From contig JACQOE010000049.1 of NCBI GenBank assembly GCA_016202695.1, forward strand, positions 1 through 40,582: DNA of 40,582 nt. The letters are read 5' to 3'. The notes beneath the pieces were generated by a model that had not been told where the DNA came from, searched no databases, and worked only from the letters and a program-made list of their open reading frames with translations. This DNA comes from Pseudomonadota bacterium. GTDB lineage: Bacteria > Pseudomonadota > Alphaproteobacteria > JACQOE01. This document shows positions 7,235 through 15,989 of this stretch, piece after piece. Numbering within the stretch: position 1 is the stretch's first letter; every line of letters starts with the position of its first letter. Both the position numbers and the translations under genes were made by a program.

Positions 7235-7855
7235 CTAGAGCGAGCCCACCAGCACGCCCTTGGTCGAGGGCACCCGCAAACCGGCGCGCGGATCGACCGC
7301 CACCGCGGCGCGGAGCGCCCGTGCCAGCCCCTTGAAGCAGGACTCGACGATGTGGTGATTGTTGGTGCCGTAGAAGGTCTCGACGTGGAGCGTGAGGCCG
7401 GCGGCCTGGGCGAAGGCGTGGAACCACTCGCGGAACAGCTCGGTGTCCATCTCCCCCACCTTGGGCCGGTCGAAAACCACCCGCCAGACCAGCACCGGGC
7501 GGTTGGAGATGTCGAGCGCGACCCGCGAGAGGGTCTCGTCCATCGGCACCGTCGCCGCCCCGAAGCGGGCGATCCCCCGGCGGTCGCCGAGCGCCTTGGA
7601 GACGGCCTCGCCGATGGCGATGCCGGTGTCCTCGGTGGTGTGGTGGAAGTCGATGTGCAGGTCCCCCTCGGCCTTGACCTTGAGGTCGATCAGGCTGTGG
7701 CGCGAGAGCTGCTCGAGCATGTGGTCGAGGAAGCCGATCCCGGTGGCGACGGCGTAGGCCCCGGTGCCGTCGAGGTCGACCTCGACCCGGATGCGGGTTT
7801 CCTTGGTCGCCCGCTCGACGGCGGCCCGTCGCCCGCGTGCTGCAACCTTGGGCAT
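7235..7855 (-). CDS. hisB: Imidazoleglycerol-phosphate dehydratase
   Basis: 206 residues, the monofunctional form without a phosphatase domain. It dehydrates IGP to imidazole acetol phosphate. Two metal-binding repeats are visible: DFHHTTED (residues 70-76) with [13 protein letters not shown] before it, and [19 protein letters not shown] near residues 164-182. It ends [12 protein letters not shown] good ribosome site (GAGGAG) lies 6 bases before ATG 7855. It is the first gene of the operon hisB-DUF2628-hisH-GNAT-hisA-hisF-hisE-HIT and is divergent from hslV. Confidence 0.98.
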   Translation of the reverse strand: MPKVAARGRRAAVERATKETRIRVEVDLDGTGAYAVATGIGFLDHMLEQLSRHSLIDLKVKAEGDLHIDFHHTTEDTGIAIGEAVSKALGDRRGIARFGAATVPMDETLSRVALDISNRPVLVWRVVFDRPKVGEMDTELFREWFHAFAQAAGLTLHVETFYGTNNHHIVESCFKGLARALRAAVAVDPRAGLRVPSTKGVLVGSL

Positions 7856-7966
7856 CTGGCTCTCCTCGCTGGCCGGAGGCGGGGCCGGTGCGCCCCGCGC
7901 CGGGTCTTAACTAGCAGGATGGCGGCGCTTCCGCCAGCGGGCGCGCGCGCCCTCAAGAGGCGCCGC

Positions 7967-7995
7967 CTTGATCCGGCGGATTTCCGGCCCACATT
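7967..7995 (+). promoter_or_regulatory. Possible heat-shock (RpoH-type) promoter of hslVU
   Basis: CTTG at 7967-7970, 17 bases, then CCCACATT (7988-7995) resembles the alphaproteobacterial RpoH pattern CTTG-N17-CyTATnT with two mismatches in the -10. It lies about 60 bp before the hslV ATG. hslVU is heat-induced in many bacteria, which supports it but does not prove it. Confidence 0.3.
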
Positions 7996-8055
7996 CCCTC
8001 TGTTATTTTGCCCTCGCTTCTGCCCGATTTCCTGCTTGAGGGGCTTCCCGCACCC

Positions 8056-8604
8056 ATGACCCCGAACCCTCAGAGTGCCTGGCACGGCACCACCGTCCTC
8101 TCGGTCCGCAAGGCCGGGCGGGTGGTGGTGGCCGGCGACGGCCAGGTCACCTTCGGCCAGACGGTGATCAAGTCGAACGCGCGCAAGGTTCGCCGCCTCG
8201 CCGGTGGCAAGGTGATCGCCGGCTTCGCCGGGGCGACCGCCGACGCCTTCACGCTGTTCGAGCGTCTCGAGACCAAGCTCGAGCAGTACCCGGCCCAGCT
8301 CACTCGCGCCTGCGTCGAGCTGGCCAAGGACTGGCGCACCGACCGCTACCTCCGCCGGCTCGAGGCGATGATGGCGGTCGCCGACGCCGAGGTATCGCTG
8401 GTGCTCTCGGGCACCGGCGACGTGCTCGAGCCCGAGGACGGGCTGATCGGCATCGGCTCGGGCGGGCCGTTCGCGCTCGCCGCCGCCCGGGCGCTGATCG
8501 ACCTCGACGGCCACGACGCCGCGGCGATCGCGCTCAAGGCGATGCGAATCGCCGCCGGCATCTGCGTCTACACCAACGACTCGATCGTCGTGGAGAGCCT
8601 GTGA
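8056..8604 (+). CDS. hslV: ATP-dependent protease peptidase subunit HslV
   Basis: 182 residues. HslV forms two stacked hexamers and degrades proteins unfolded by HslU. The catalytic threonine is exposed by cleavage at [12 protein letters not shown] (Thr12). Next come [39 protein letters not shown] and the end CVYTNDSI. Start ATG 8056 gives the normal short propeptide; a TTG at 8008 would add an unsupported 16 residues. The stop overlaps the hslU GTG (GTGA), so the two are translationally coupled. Confidence 0.97.
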   Translation: MTPNPQSAWHGTTVLSVRKAGRVVVAGDGQVTFGQTVIKSNARKVRRLAGGKVIAGFAGATADAFTLFERLETKLEQYPAQLTRACVELAKDWRTDRYLRRLEAMMAVADAEVSLVLSGTGDVLEPEDGLIGIGSGGPFALAAARALIDLDGHDAAAIALKAMRIAAGICVYTNDSIVVESL

Positions 8605-9926
8605 ACCGCGCCCTGCAAACCAGCTTCAGCCCGCGCGAGATCGTCTCCGAGCTCGACCGCCACATCGTCGGCCAGAAGGATGCGAAGCGGGCGGTGGCGA
8701 TCGCGCTCCGCAACCGCTGGCGCCGCCTCCAGCTCAGCGAGGACCTGCGCGAGGAGGTGCTGCCCAAGAACATCCTGATGATCGGCCCCACGGGGGTGGG
8801 CAAGACCGAGATTGCGCGGCGCCTCGCCCGCCTGGCGCAGGCCCCCTTCCTGAAGGTGGAGGCGACCAAGTTCACCGAGATCGGCTATGTCGGGCGCGAC
8901 GTCGAGCAGATCGTGCGCGACCTGGTCGAGGGCGCGATCGTGATGTCGCGCGAGCGGCTGCGCAAGGAGGTCTCGGCCAAGGCCGAGATGCACGCCGAGG
9001 AACGGGTGCTCGACGCGCTGGTGGGCAAGACCGCCTCGGCCGAGACGCGCCAGAAATTCCGAGTCATGCTCCGTCAGGGCAAGCTCGACGACAAGGAACT
9101 CGAATTGGAGTTTCAGGACACCGCCTCTCTCCAGCTCCCGACCCTGGACATCCCCGGAGTGCCGGGCGCGCAGATGGGCATGCTCAACCTCAACGAGATG
9201 ATGGGGAAGATGTTCGGCGGGCGCACCAGACTCCGGCGCATGACCGTGGCCGAGGCCCACGGCGTGCTGGTGCAGGAGGAAGCCGACAAGCTCCTCGACC
9301 AGGACCGGGTGGTGCGCGACTCGATCGACGCGGTCGAGAACAACGGCATCGTCTTCCTCGACGAGATCGACAAGATCGCCGCCCGCTCCGAACGCTACGG
9401 CGCCGACGTGAGCCGCGAGGGCGTGCAGCGCGACCTTCTGCCCCTGATCGAGGGCACCACCGTGATGACCAAGCACGGGCCGGTGAAGACGGACCACATC
9501 CTCTTCATCGCCTCGGGCGCCTTCCACCTCGCCAAACCCTCGGACCTTCTGCCCGAGCTTCAGGGGCGGCTCCCCATACGGGTGAACCTCGACCCCCTCT
9601 CGCGCGACGATTTGCGCCGCATCCTCACCGAGCCCGAGGCGAGCCTGGTCAAACAGTACACGGCGCTGATGGCGACCGAGGGGGTGACCCTCACCTTCGC
9701 CGACGACGCGATCGCCGAGATCGCCGCGCTGGCCGAGGAGATCAACCAGAACGTCGAGAACATCGGCGCGCGCCGCCTGTACACGGTGATGGAGCGGCTC
9801 CTCGACGAGATCAGCTTCACCGCCACCGACCGCACCGGCGAGACCTTCGTGATCGACGCCGCGATGGTGCGCGCGCGGGTCGGCGACCTGGCCAAGAACG
9901 CCGATCTCTCGCGCTTTATCCTGTAG
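8601..9926 (+). CDS. hslU: HslU ATPase/unfoldase subunit
   Basis: 441 residues from GTG 8601. HslU is a Clp/Hsp100 AAA+ hexamer that caps HslV. Visible: [15 protein letters not shown], Walker A GPTGVGKT (62-69), the substrate pore loop GYVGRD (95-100), a variable intermediate domain (about 110-240), Walker [18 protein letters not shown], the sensor and arginine finger region, and [17 protein letters not shown]. The C-terminus DLSRFIL is the tail that inserts into HslV. The stop region is exactly duplicated (see 9914-9939). Confidence 0.98.
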   Translation: MNRALQTSFSPREIVSELDRHIVGQKDAKRAVAIALRNRWRRLQLSEDLREEVLPKNILMIGPTGVGKTEIARRLARLAQAPFLKVEATKFTEIGYVGRDVEQIVRDLVEGAIVMSRERLRKEVSAKAEMHAEERVLDALVGKTASAETRQKFRVMLRQGKLDDKELELEFQDTASLQLPTLDIPGVPGAQMGMLNLNEMMGKMFGGRTRLRRMTVAEAHGVLVQEEADKLLDQDRVVRDSIDAVENNGIVFLDEIDKIAARSERYGADVSREGVQRDLLPLIEGTTVMTKHGPVKTDHILFIASGAFHLAKPSDLLPELQGRLPIRVNLDPLSRDDLRRILTEPEASLVKQYTALMATEGVTLTFADDAIAEIAALAEEINQNVENIGARRLYTVMERLLDEISFTATDRTGETFVIDAAMVRARVGDLAKNADLSRFIL

Positions 9927-9939
9927 CTTTATCCTGTAG
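9914..9939. repeat. Perfect 13-bp tandem duplication over the hslU stop
   Basis: CTTTATCCTGTAG occurs at 9914-9926, coding the last residues FIL and the TAG of hslU, and again at 9927-9939 directly after it. The protein end is unchanged. A recent slippage duplication is the simplest reading. Confidence 0.95.
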
Positions 9940-9972
9940 AGGGCGTTCCCCGGGGCGTTGCCAGCCGTCGGG

Positions 9973-10341
9973 TCAGCCCGTCCGGCCCCGGTCGGGGTCG
10001 ATCTCGGCGATCAGGCGGCAGATGGTTTCCTCGGGCAGGCGCGCGATTCGCGCCGCCAGCAGGTTGGCCAACTCCGTCGCCGCGGCACTCAAGCGCGCGG
10101 TATCGACCACCACCCGGGGGTGTGAGAGTTCGGCCAAGCGTTTCATCTCCTCGGCCTCGTCCCAGATCAGGCCGAAGTACTCGCAGATCTGATGCACCAG
10201 GCCGGCCGAGGGCCGGCCCTTCCGCCCATGCTCGAGGGCCGAGAGGTAGGCGGCCGAGATGTGCAAATCCTCGGCCATCTCGCGCTGGCTGAGGCCGCGC
10301 GCCCGGCGCAAGCCCCGAACCCGCTCGCCGAAGGGGGTCAT
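9973..10341 (-). CDS. XRE-family helix-turn-helix regulator
   Basis: 122 residues from ATG 10341. Residues about 1-65 form a Cro/cI-type HTH: FGERVRGLRRARGLSQREMAEDLHISAAYLSALEHGRKGRPS, then a helical tail with LAELSHPRVVVDTARLSAAATELANLLA. The ATG overlaps the stop of the smr gene (ATGA), so it is the last gene of the timA-mltA-lutABC-smr unit. An HTH gene after smr is common in alphaproteobacteria. Its target is unknown. It is convergent with hslU. Confidence 0.92.
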   Translation of the reverse strand: MTPFGERVRGLRRARGLSQREMAEDLHISAAYLSALEHGRKGRPSAGLVHQICEYFGLIWDEAEEMKRLAELSHPRVVVDTARLSAAATELANLLAARIARLPEETICRLIAEIDPDRGRTG

Positions 10342-10958
10342 CGCCGGCGCTTCAGGAGCACGTAAAGCGCGCCTTCGCCGCCGTGGCGGGCGCGGGCGCG
10401 GGCGAAGCCGAGGACAAGGGGCCGGAGCTCCGGCCCGTTCAGCCAGCGCGGCACCTGCTCGTAGAGCACGCCGACGTCGAGCGCGGCGCGTCCGGTCTCG
10501 TCCTGCCGCACCCGCGCCCCCTTGCCGGTGATCACCAGCACCGCCCTCCGCCCGGCGTGGTGAGCGGCGTGGATGAACTCGAGGAGCGCTCGGCGCGCCG
10601 CGGCGCGGGTGTGGCCGTGGAGATCGAGCCAAGCCTCGATGGGGAGCTGGCCGCGCCGGAATCGCTCGGCGGTGCGCCGGTCCACGCCGGGCAGGAGCCC
10701 GGTCTCCAGATCGGCGGGCGGCGCCGGTGCGGGCTTGGGCCGGGCCGGCGCCGCACCGGGCCCGGGCTTATTTCGTTTGGCCGGAGCCGGGGCCGGTTTC
10801 GCCTTCGCCTCCGGCGCCGACGGAGGCCCAGGTTCGGCCTCCCGCTTGCGCAGCCGCTCGGCCCCGCGCATGGCGTACTCGAAGAGCGTCGATTCCTCGC
10901 CGCTCACGCTCCGCTCGCGCCGGGAGGGGCGCGTCGGGCCCTTATCTCCCGCCGCCAT
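10338..10958 (-). CDS. Smr domain protein (MutS2 C-terminal-like)
   Basis: 206 residues. The N-terminal 85 are basic and Ala/Pro-rich (PAPAPAKRNKPGPGAAPARP), probably disordered. Then comes the Smr region: PGVDRRTAERFRRGQLPIEAWLDLHGHTRAAARRALLEFI (LDLHG motif) and VLVITGKG, ending with LGFARARARHGGEGALYVLLKR. Smr domains act as nucleases on branched DNA or on RNA; which applies here is not known. Its start overlaps lutC by 17 bases. Confidence 0.92.
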   Translation of the reverse strand: MAAGDKGPTRPSRRERSVSGEESTLFEYAMRGAERLRKREAEPGPPSAPEAKAKPAPAPAKRNKPGPGAAPARPKPAPAPPADLETGLLPGVDRRTAERFRRGQLPIEAWLDLHGHTRAAARRALLEFIHAAHHAGRRAVLVITGKGARVRQDETGRAALDVGVLYEQVPRWLNGPELRPLVLGFARARARHGGEGALYVLLKRRR

Positions 10959-11658
10959 CGCCCCCCTCGCCCGCCTCCGCCACCAGCACGATGTGCACCC
11001 GCCGGGGCCCGTGCACGCCGAGCTCGATCGTCTGCTCGATGTCGGCCGAGCGCGAGGGCCCCGTCACCCACATCACGTTGCGGGGAAGAAGGCCGGCGCC
11101 CACCCGGCCGGTCTCCTCGCGGAGCCGCTGCCACGCCTCCTCGTAGGAGGCGACGACGCGCGATTCGCGAAGCACCGCGATGTGGGTCTCGGGAAGAAGG
11201 TTAAGGGTGGTCGGCGAGGCCGGCCCCGAGGCGAGCATCAGGGTTCCGGTCTCGGCGATGCCAGCGAAGGCGGTGGTCACCGAGACCGCGTCGTCGGCTT
11301 CGGCCCGACCCTTGCGCAGCCGAAGCAGGGGCTCGTCCTCCCACGGCACCCGTTCGAGCCACTGGTCGGGGGCCATTACCGCCGTGCTCGGCAGGTTCCG
11401 CTGGGCGAGGTAGGCGGCGATCGCCCCGGGAACGGCCGCCGGACCCGCGATGCGCGCGACGGTGGCGAATTCCGCTTCCGCCCGCTCGACGAACCGCCGG
11501 ACGCGCTCCGCCCCGTCGTGCCGCGCGATCGCCGGCAGGAGGTGAGAAGGGTGCTCGACGAGGCGCCGCTCGAGGGCCGCGCGGCGCTCGGCGTCGAGCG
11601 GGCCCCGCCGCAGGCCCCGGCGGATCGCGTTCAGGATCGCCTCGCGGGCCCCGGCCAT
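10942..11658 (-). CDS. lutC: LUD domain protein LutC
   Basis: 238 residues from ATG 11658. The LUD-domain pattern is present: VSVTTAFAGIAETGTLMLASGP, TLNLLPETHIAVLRESRVV and NVMWVTGPSRSADIEQTIELGVHGPRRVHIVLV. LutC is part of the LutABC iron-sulfur complex that oxidises L-lactate to pyruvate. It lies 7 bp after lutB and overlaps smr. The C-terminal Gly/Glu run (EAGEGGDGGGR) is low-complexity. Substrate is inferred from the family; related LUD clusters may use other hydroxy acids. Confidence 0.9.
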   Translation of the reverse strand: MAGAREAILNAIRRGLRRGPLDAERRAALERRLVEHPSHLLPAIARHDGAERVRRFVERAEAEFATVARIAGPAAVPGAIAAYLAQRNLPSTAVMAPDQWLERVPWEDEPLLRLRKGRAEADDAVSVTTAFAGIAETGTLMLASGPASPTTLNLLPETHIAVLRESRVVASYEEAWQRLREETGRVGAGLLPRNVMWVTGPSRSADIEQTIELGVHGPRRVHIVLVAEAGEGGDGGGR

Positions 11659-11665
11659 CGCCCCC

Positions 11666-13090
11666 TCACCCGCCGCCCGCGCGCCTGCGGGCGGCCCACA
11701 GGTCCTGGAAGCTCCGCCCCTCGGGGGCGGGGAGGTCGCGCCCCAGCGTCCAGCCGCCGGCGAGGGGAAGCGAGCGCAACCGCCCGCGCCCACGCGCCAG
11801 CCGCGCCAGGAGCCGCGCCGCGAGCCCAAAGACCAAGCGGTAGAGCGCCGGGCGTTTGGCAAGGAACACCCAGGCCCTGAGCCCATAGCGGGAGGCGGCC
11901 GGGGTCAAGCGGCGCTCGAACTCGCGCTCGCGCCAGTGGCGCATCATCCTGGGGAGCGGAATCTTCATCGGGCAGACGGCCTCGCAGCGCCCACAGAACG
12001 ACGAGGCGTTGGGCAGGTCCCGCGCCCGCTCGATCCCGATCAGCGCCGGCGTGAGCACGGCCCCCATCGGCCCCGAGTAGACCCAGCCATAGGCGTGCCC
12101 GCCGACCGCGCCGTAGACCGGGCAGTGGTTGATGCAGGCGGCGCAGCGGATGCAGCGGAGCATGTCCTGGAACTCGCCGCCGACCAGGGCGCTGCGGCCG
12201 TTGTCGAGCAGGATCACATGGTACTCCTCGGGCCCGTCCGGGTCGCCCGGCCGGCGCGGGCCGGTGGAGAAGGTGGTGTAGGTGGAGATGTCCTGGCCGG
12301 TGGCCGAGCGGGCGAGGACGCGCAGGATCGTCGAGACATCCTCGAGGGTGGGAACGACCTTCTCGATGCTGGCGAGCACGACGTGCGCCCGGGGCAGCGT
12401 CTGGGTAAGATCGCCGTTGCCCTCGTTGGTGACGATGACCGAGCTGCCGGTCTCGGCGATCAGGAAGTTGGCGCCGGTGATGCCGACGTCGGCGGCGAGG
12501 AACCGCTCGCGCAGCACCTCGCGCGCCTCATCCAGCAGTTCCTTGCGCTCGGTCCGCGGCCGCGCGCCACGCCCCGGGTGATGCTTGGCGAAGGCCTCGG
12601 CCCACTCCTCCTTATTGAGGTGGAAGGCAGGGGCGATGATGTGGCTCGGCGGCTCGCCGCGAAGCTGGATGATGTACTCGCCGAGATCGGTCTCGACCGG
12701 CGTGATCGCGTGCGCGGCGAGGAAGTCATTGAGGCCGATCTCCTCGGCGATCATCGACTTGCCCTTGGTTACCAACCGGGCCCCCAGGCGCCGGCAGATC
12801 GAAAGCACGACGGCGCGCGCCTCCTCGGCGTTCGCGCACCAGTGTACCTCGCCGCCGTTGGTGCGCACGTTCGCCTCGAAGATCTCGAGGTAGGCGTCGA
12901 GATTGGCGAGCGTGTGGTCCTTGATCCCGCGCGCGATCTCGCGCAGCGCCTCGAACTCGGGCAGCCGCGCGATCGCCTGGCGTCGGCGGTCGAGGAAGGT
13001 GCCTCGCGCCTTGCCCAGCGCGCGCTGGAGCGCGGCGTCGAAGAGGCCCCGCTCGGCCTCGGCCTTGAAGGCGTGACTGGTCGGCTGCAC
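11666..13090 (-). CDS. lutB: Iron-sulfur protein LutB
   Basis: 474 residues from GTG 13090. An N-terminal LUD domain (residues about 60-300: HWCANAEEARAVVLSICRRLGARLVTKGKSMIAEEIGLN, GANFLIAETGSSVIVTNEGNGD) is followed by a ferredoxin-like pair of Cys clusters, CIRCAACINHCPVYG and CGRCEAVCPMKIP, for two [4Fe-4S] centres, then a conserved tail ending SFQDLWAARRR. It carries electrons within LutABC. The start overlaps the lutA stop by one base (TAGTG). Confidence 0.95.
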   Translation of the reverse strand: MQPTSHAFKAEAERGLFDAALQRALGKARGTFLDRRRQAIARLPEFEALREIARGIKDHTLANLDAYLEIFEANVRTNGGEVHWCANAEEARAVVLSICRRLGARLVTKGKSMIAEEIGLNDFLAAHAITPVETDLGEYIIQLRGEPPSHIIAPAFHLNKEEWAEAFAKHHPGRGARPRTERKELLDEAREVLRERFLAADVGITGANFLIAETGSSVIVTNEGNGDLTQTLPRAHVVLASIEKVVPTLEDVSTILRVLARSATGQDISTYTTFSTGPRRPGDPDGPEEYHVILLDNGRSALVGGEFQDMLRCIRCAACINHCPVYGAVGGHAYGWVYSGPMGAVLTPALIGIERARDLPNASSFCGRCEAVCPMKIPLPRMMRHWREREFERRLTPAASRYGLRAWVFLAKRPALYRLVFGLAARLLARLARGRGRLRSLPLAGGWTLGRDLPAPEGRSFQDLWAARRRAGGG

Positions 13091-13875
13091 TAGCCGCCCT
13101 CGCCCTCGGCGGCGCCGATCGGGGGCGCGTCGTCGGTCATCCCGGCCAGCACCTCGGCCACATGCCGCGCCCGCACACGCGCCCCCTGCCGGTGCAGCTT
13201 GCCGGCGATATTCATCAGGCAGCCCATCTCGCCGGCGAGCACGGTGCCGGCGCCGGTCTTGATCACGTCGGCGGCCTTGTCGCGCACCATGCGATCCGAG
13301 ATCTCGGGATACTTGACGCAGAACGTGCCGCCGAAGCCGCAGCAGACCTCGGGCTCCGCCAGCTCGCGCAGCTCCAGTCCCTCGACCGCGGCGAGGAGCG
13401 CCCGCGGCTCGGCCCTCACCCCCAGCTCGCGCAACCCCGAGCAGCCGTCGTGATAGGCGACGGCACCGGCGAAGCGGGCGCCGGTGGCGGCGACGCCGAG
13501 GACGCGGACCAGGAACTGGGTCAGCTCGTAGGTGCGCGCCGCTAGCTCCTCGGCGTCCCTGCGGGCATCGGGCTCGTCGGCGAAGAGGGCCGGATAGTGC
13601 TCGCGGATCATCGCCGCGCAGCTCCCCGAGGGCGCGACCACGTAATCGAATCCCCGGAAGGCGGCGATCACGCGGCGCGCGATCTCGCGCGCGTCCCCGC
13701 GGTCGCCGGAGTTGTAGGCAGGCTGGCCGCAACAGGTCTGCGCCCGCGGAACCTCGACCCGGCAGCCGGCCTGTTCGAGGAGCCGGATCGCGGCGAATCC
13801 CACCGTCGGACGAAAGAGGTCCACGAGGCAGGTGACGAACAGTCCCACCCGGGGCTTGTCGGCTGCGTCGGCCAT
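13090..13875 (-). CDS. lutA: CCG-domain protein LutA
   Basis: 261 residues from ATG 13875. It has the two CCG (DUF224) motifs, TCCGQPAYNSGD and VCCGFGGTFCVKYPEIS, that bind iron-sulfur centres in glycolate oxidase GlcF, heterodisulfide reductase and LutA. FVTCLVDLFRP at the start and GEMGCLMNI near residue 220 are also typical. First of lutABC, probable lactate dehydrogenase complex. It begins 56 bp after mltA ends. Confidence 0.95.
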   Translation of the reverse strand: MADAADKPRVGLFVTCLVDLFRPTVGFAAIRLLEQAGCRVEVPRAQTCCGQPAYNSGDRGDAREIARRVIAAFRGFDYVVAPSGSCAAMIREHYPALFADEPDARRDAEELAARTYELTQFLVRVLGVAATGARFAGAVAYHDGCSGLRELGVRAEPRALLAAVEGLELRELAEPEVCCGFGGTFCVKYPEISDRMVRDKAADVIKTGAGTVLAGEMGCLMNIAGKLHRQGARVRARHVAEVLAGMTDDAPPIGAAEGEGG

Positions 13876-13931
13876 GGCCCCCTCTCTTATCCCACGCGCC
13901 GGGCGAAGGAAAGTCGTGGCCGCGCGACCGC

Positions 13932-15128
13932 TCAGGAAGTGGGCCGGCTTTTCGGCAGAAGCAGGAAGTAGCGGCCGCGGCTTTTCATCCGCCCAGCGCG
14001 CTCCTCGGCCTCGGCCCCGGCGCCCCAGAAGAGATCGCCGCGGATCGGGCCGCGGATGGCGCCGCCCGTGTCCTGGGCGAGGACCAGGCGGCGAAGGCGC
14101 GTCCCAGCCGCGAGCGGGTCCTCGAGGTCGAGCCAAAGGGGCACGCCGAGGGGAACGAAGAGGGGGTCGACGGCGAGGCTCCGCCCGGGCGTGAGCGCCA
14201 CCCCGAGCGCGCCGACCGGGCCGTCGCCGGGGACGACGCGGAAGAAGACGAACGAGGGATTTGCGGCCAGCACCTCGGCCGCGGCCTTGGGGTTGGCCTT
14301 CAGCCACACGCGGATCGACTGCAGCGACGCGCCCTCGCGCGCGAGCGCGCCCCGCTCGATGAGCACCCGGCCGACCGACACGTAGTCGTGCCCGTTCTGG
14401 CCGGCGTAGCCGATCCTGACCGTCTGCCCGTCGGGCAGCCGAACCCGGCCCGAGCCCTGAACCTGGAGGAAGAAGGCGGCGATGGGATCGTCCACCCAGA
14501 GGAGCTCGAGCCCCCGGCCGGCGAGCCCACCGCCCTCGATCTCGCGTCGCGATTCGTAGGGTCTGAGCCAGCCCTCCACCACCTTGCCGGCGATCCGTCG
14601 GCCCCTGAGCTCGTCGCGGAAGAGACCGAGGTCGACCATCACCAGGTCGTCGGGCCGGCGGTAGAGAGGGACAGTGAACTTCTCCCCCTGCGTCCACGAC
14701 CCCTCGAGCTCGGGCTCGTAGTAGCCGGTAAAGAGGCCCTCCGCGCCGCCCCCGGCGGAAAGGGCGAACGGCGTGAACCAAGTCTCGAAGAAGCGCCGCG
14801 CCGCTCCCTCCGCTTCCTCCCCGCCGCCCCCCGCGACGAGCGCGGCCGCGGCCGCGCAGGGCGCCCGCCAGGCGCCGACCGCGCCGAAGCGAGGATCGAG
14901 CGCGAGCGCCCGCTCGTCGGGAAGGGCGTCGATCCGCCGGCAAGTGGCGAGAAGGGGTGCCAGGGCCGCGGCGTGGTTGTCGGCCTGCCAGCCGGGAAGA
15001 ACGTCGAATCCGACCGGCTCGAGGTCGAGCCGGCGCGGTTCCTCGACGCGCGGCGCACAGGCAACCAGCAGCACTACAAGGGAGAGGGAGAAGACGCTCG
15101 CGGCCTGGCGCGCAGAGCCACGACCCAC
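13932..15128 (-). CDS. mltA: Membrane-bound lytic murein transglycosylase A
   Basis: 398 residues. A lipoprotein signal is seen with Cys24 in LLVACAP, so the enzyme is expected in the outer membrane facing the periplasm. The MltA domain covers about 120-300 (FTGYYEPELEGS, PLYRRP, LLWVDDPIAAFFLQVQGSGRVRLPDG, RIGYAGQNGHDY), and the C-terminal 3D domain holds the catalytic Asp in VLAQDTGGAIRGPIRGDLFWG. It cleaves peptidoglycan to 1,6-anhydro products. It follows the Tim44-like gene by 11 bp. Confidence 0.96.
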   Translation of the reverse strand: MGRGSARQAASVFSLSLVVLLVACAPRVEEPRRLDLEPVGFDVLPGWQADNHAAALAPLLATCRRIDALPDERALALDPRFGAVGAWRAPCAAAAALVAGGGGEEAEGAARRFFETWFTPFALSAGGGAEGLFTGYYEPELEGSWTQGEKFTVPLYRRPDDLVMVDLGLFRDELRGRRIAGKVVEGWLRPYESRREIEGGGLAGRGLELLWVDDPIAAFFLQVQGSGRVRLPDGQTVRIGYAGQNGHDYVSVGRVLIERGALAREGASLQSIRVWLKANPKAAAEVLAANPSFVFFRVVPGDGPVGALGVALTPGRSLAVDPLFVPLGVPLWLDLEDPLAAGTRLRRLVLAQDTGGAIRGPIRGDLFWGAGAEAEERAGRMKSRGRYFLLLPKSRPTS

Positions 15129-15139
15129 GGCCGGACCCC

Positions 15140-15832
15140 CTAATCGGGACTCCGGGTCGCGGCAAGCATCCAGTTGGGGTCGCGCGAGCGGCTGTCGCGC
15201 GTGAACGTCCAGACGTCGGTCACCGACGTCACCCCCTCCGGCGTCCCTGCCACGACCTTGCCCTCGGCGTCGTGCATCAGGTTGATCTGGTCGCTCACGA
15301 ACTTGACGGTGACAACGCCGGTCGAGCCCTTGACCTCGGCGCCCACGATCTCGGCGGAGGTCATGCCGACCAGGGTGTGCTTGAGGCTCTGGCCGCCGCG
15401 CTCGCGCGCCGCGATCGCCGACTCGAAGTCGCGGAACACGTCGTCGCTGAGCAGCGCGCGGAGCGTCGCCCGGTCGCCCGCCGCGAAGGCGGCGATGATA
15501 ATCTCGAAAGCCGACCGGGCGCCGTCGAGGAAGCGTTCGGGATCGAACGTCCGGTCGGCCAGCCGCAACCGGGTAAGCCCGGCCGCGACCAGATCGGAAA
15601 GCTTCGTCTCGGCCTCGCCCTCGCCCGCCGGGGCCTCGCCCGCCGGGGCCTCGAGCGCCGGCGGCGGCTCGGCGGCCTCGGCCTCGCCCGGCTGGGTGCG
15701 GGGGGAGAGGCGCGGATCGTGGCGCTGCCGCTCGTGGCCGGTGCGCCTGCCGAGCACGCTCCTCAGGCGCAACACCAGGAAGGCCGCGACCATTGCGAAG
15801 AAAATGATGTCGAGAAACTGCACGTCGTCCAT
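15140..15832 (-). CDS. timA: Tim44/TimA family protein
   Basis: 230 residues from ATG 15832. An N-terminal membrane anchor (FLDIIFFAMVAAFLVLRLRSVLG), a Pro/Ala/Glu linker with a repeated APAGE unit, then the Tim44-like domain (FLDGARSAFEIIIAAFAAGDRATLRALLSDDVFRDFESAI, DVWTFTRDSRSRDPNWMLAATRS). Bacterial relatives are thought to act at the inner membrane; in mitochondria Tim44 helps protein import. Neighbours mltA, fxsA and secB match the usual alphaproteobacterial order. Confidence 0.92.
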   Translation of the reverse strand: MDDVQFLDIIFFAMVAAFLVLRLRSVLGRRTGHERQRHDPRLSPRTQPGEAEAAEPPPALEAPAGEAPAGEGEAETKLSDLVAAGLTRLRLADRTFDPERFLDGARSAFEIIIAAFAAGDRATLRALLSDDVFRDFESAIAARERGGQSLKHTLVGMTSAEIVGAEVKGSTGVVTVKFVSDQINLMHDAEGKVVAGTPEGVTSVTDVWTFTRDSRSRDPNWMLAATRSPD

Positions 15833-15958
15833 GGACCCCGGCGCCGAAACCGCCAGCACGGCCAGGTCGCCCCTGCTGGACCTCGGCGCGCCCGTGCTGT
15901 AGAGAGGGGGCGGACCGGCGCCTAGCCCCGTCCCGCTCCTCGGTTGTAACTCTCCATT

Positions 15959-15987
15959 TAAATAGCCCTTCGCCGGCAAGTTCACAA
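15959..15987 (-). promoter_or_regulatory. timA: Promoter candidate for the timA-mltA-lutABC-smr unit
   Basis: On the minus strand TTGTGA (15987-15982), 17 bases, then TATTTA (15964-15959) sits in the AT-rich spot of the otherwise GC-rich gap between timA and fxsA. Transcription would begin near 15952, about 120 bases before timA. The same spot could also serve fxsA, where I see no better pair. Confidence 0.45.
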
Positions 15988-15989
15988 GC

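Noticed and set aside
8008-8055. Upstream TTG start for hslV
   Set aside because: It would lengthen the propeptide by 16 residues unlike the family; ATG 8056 gives the normal HslV start.
15615-15655. Short tandem repeat in timA
   Set aside because: It encodes a repeated APAGE linker within a clear gene; ordinary low-complexity linker.
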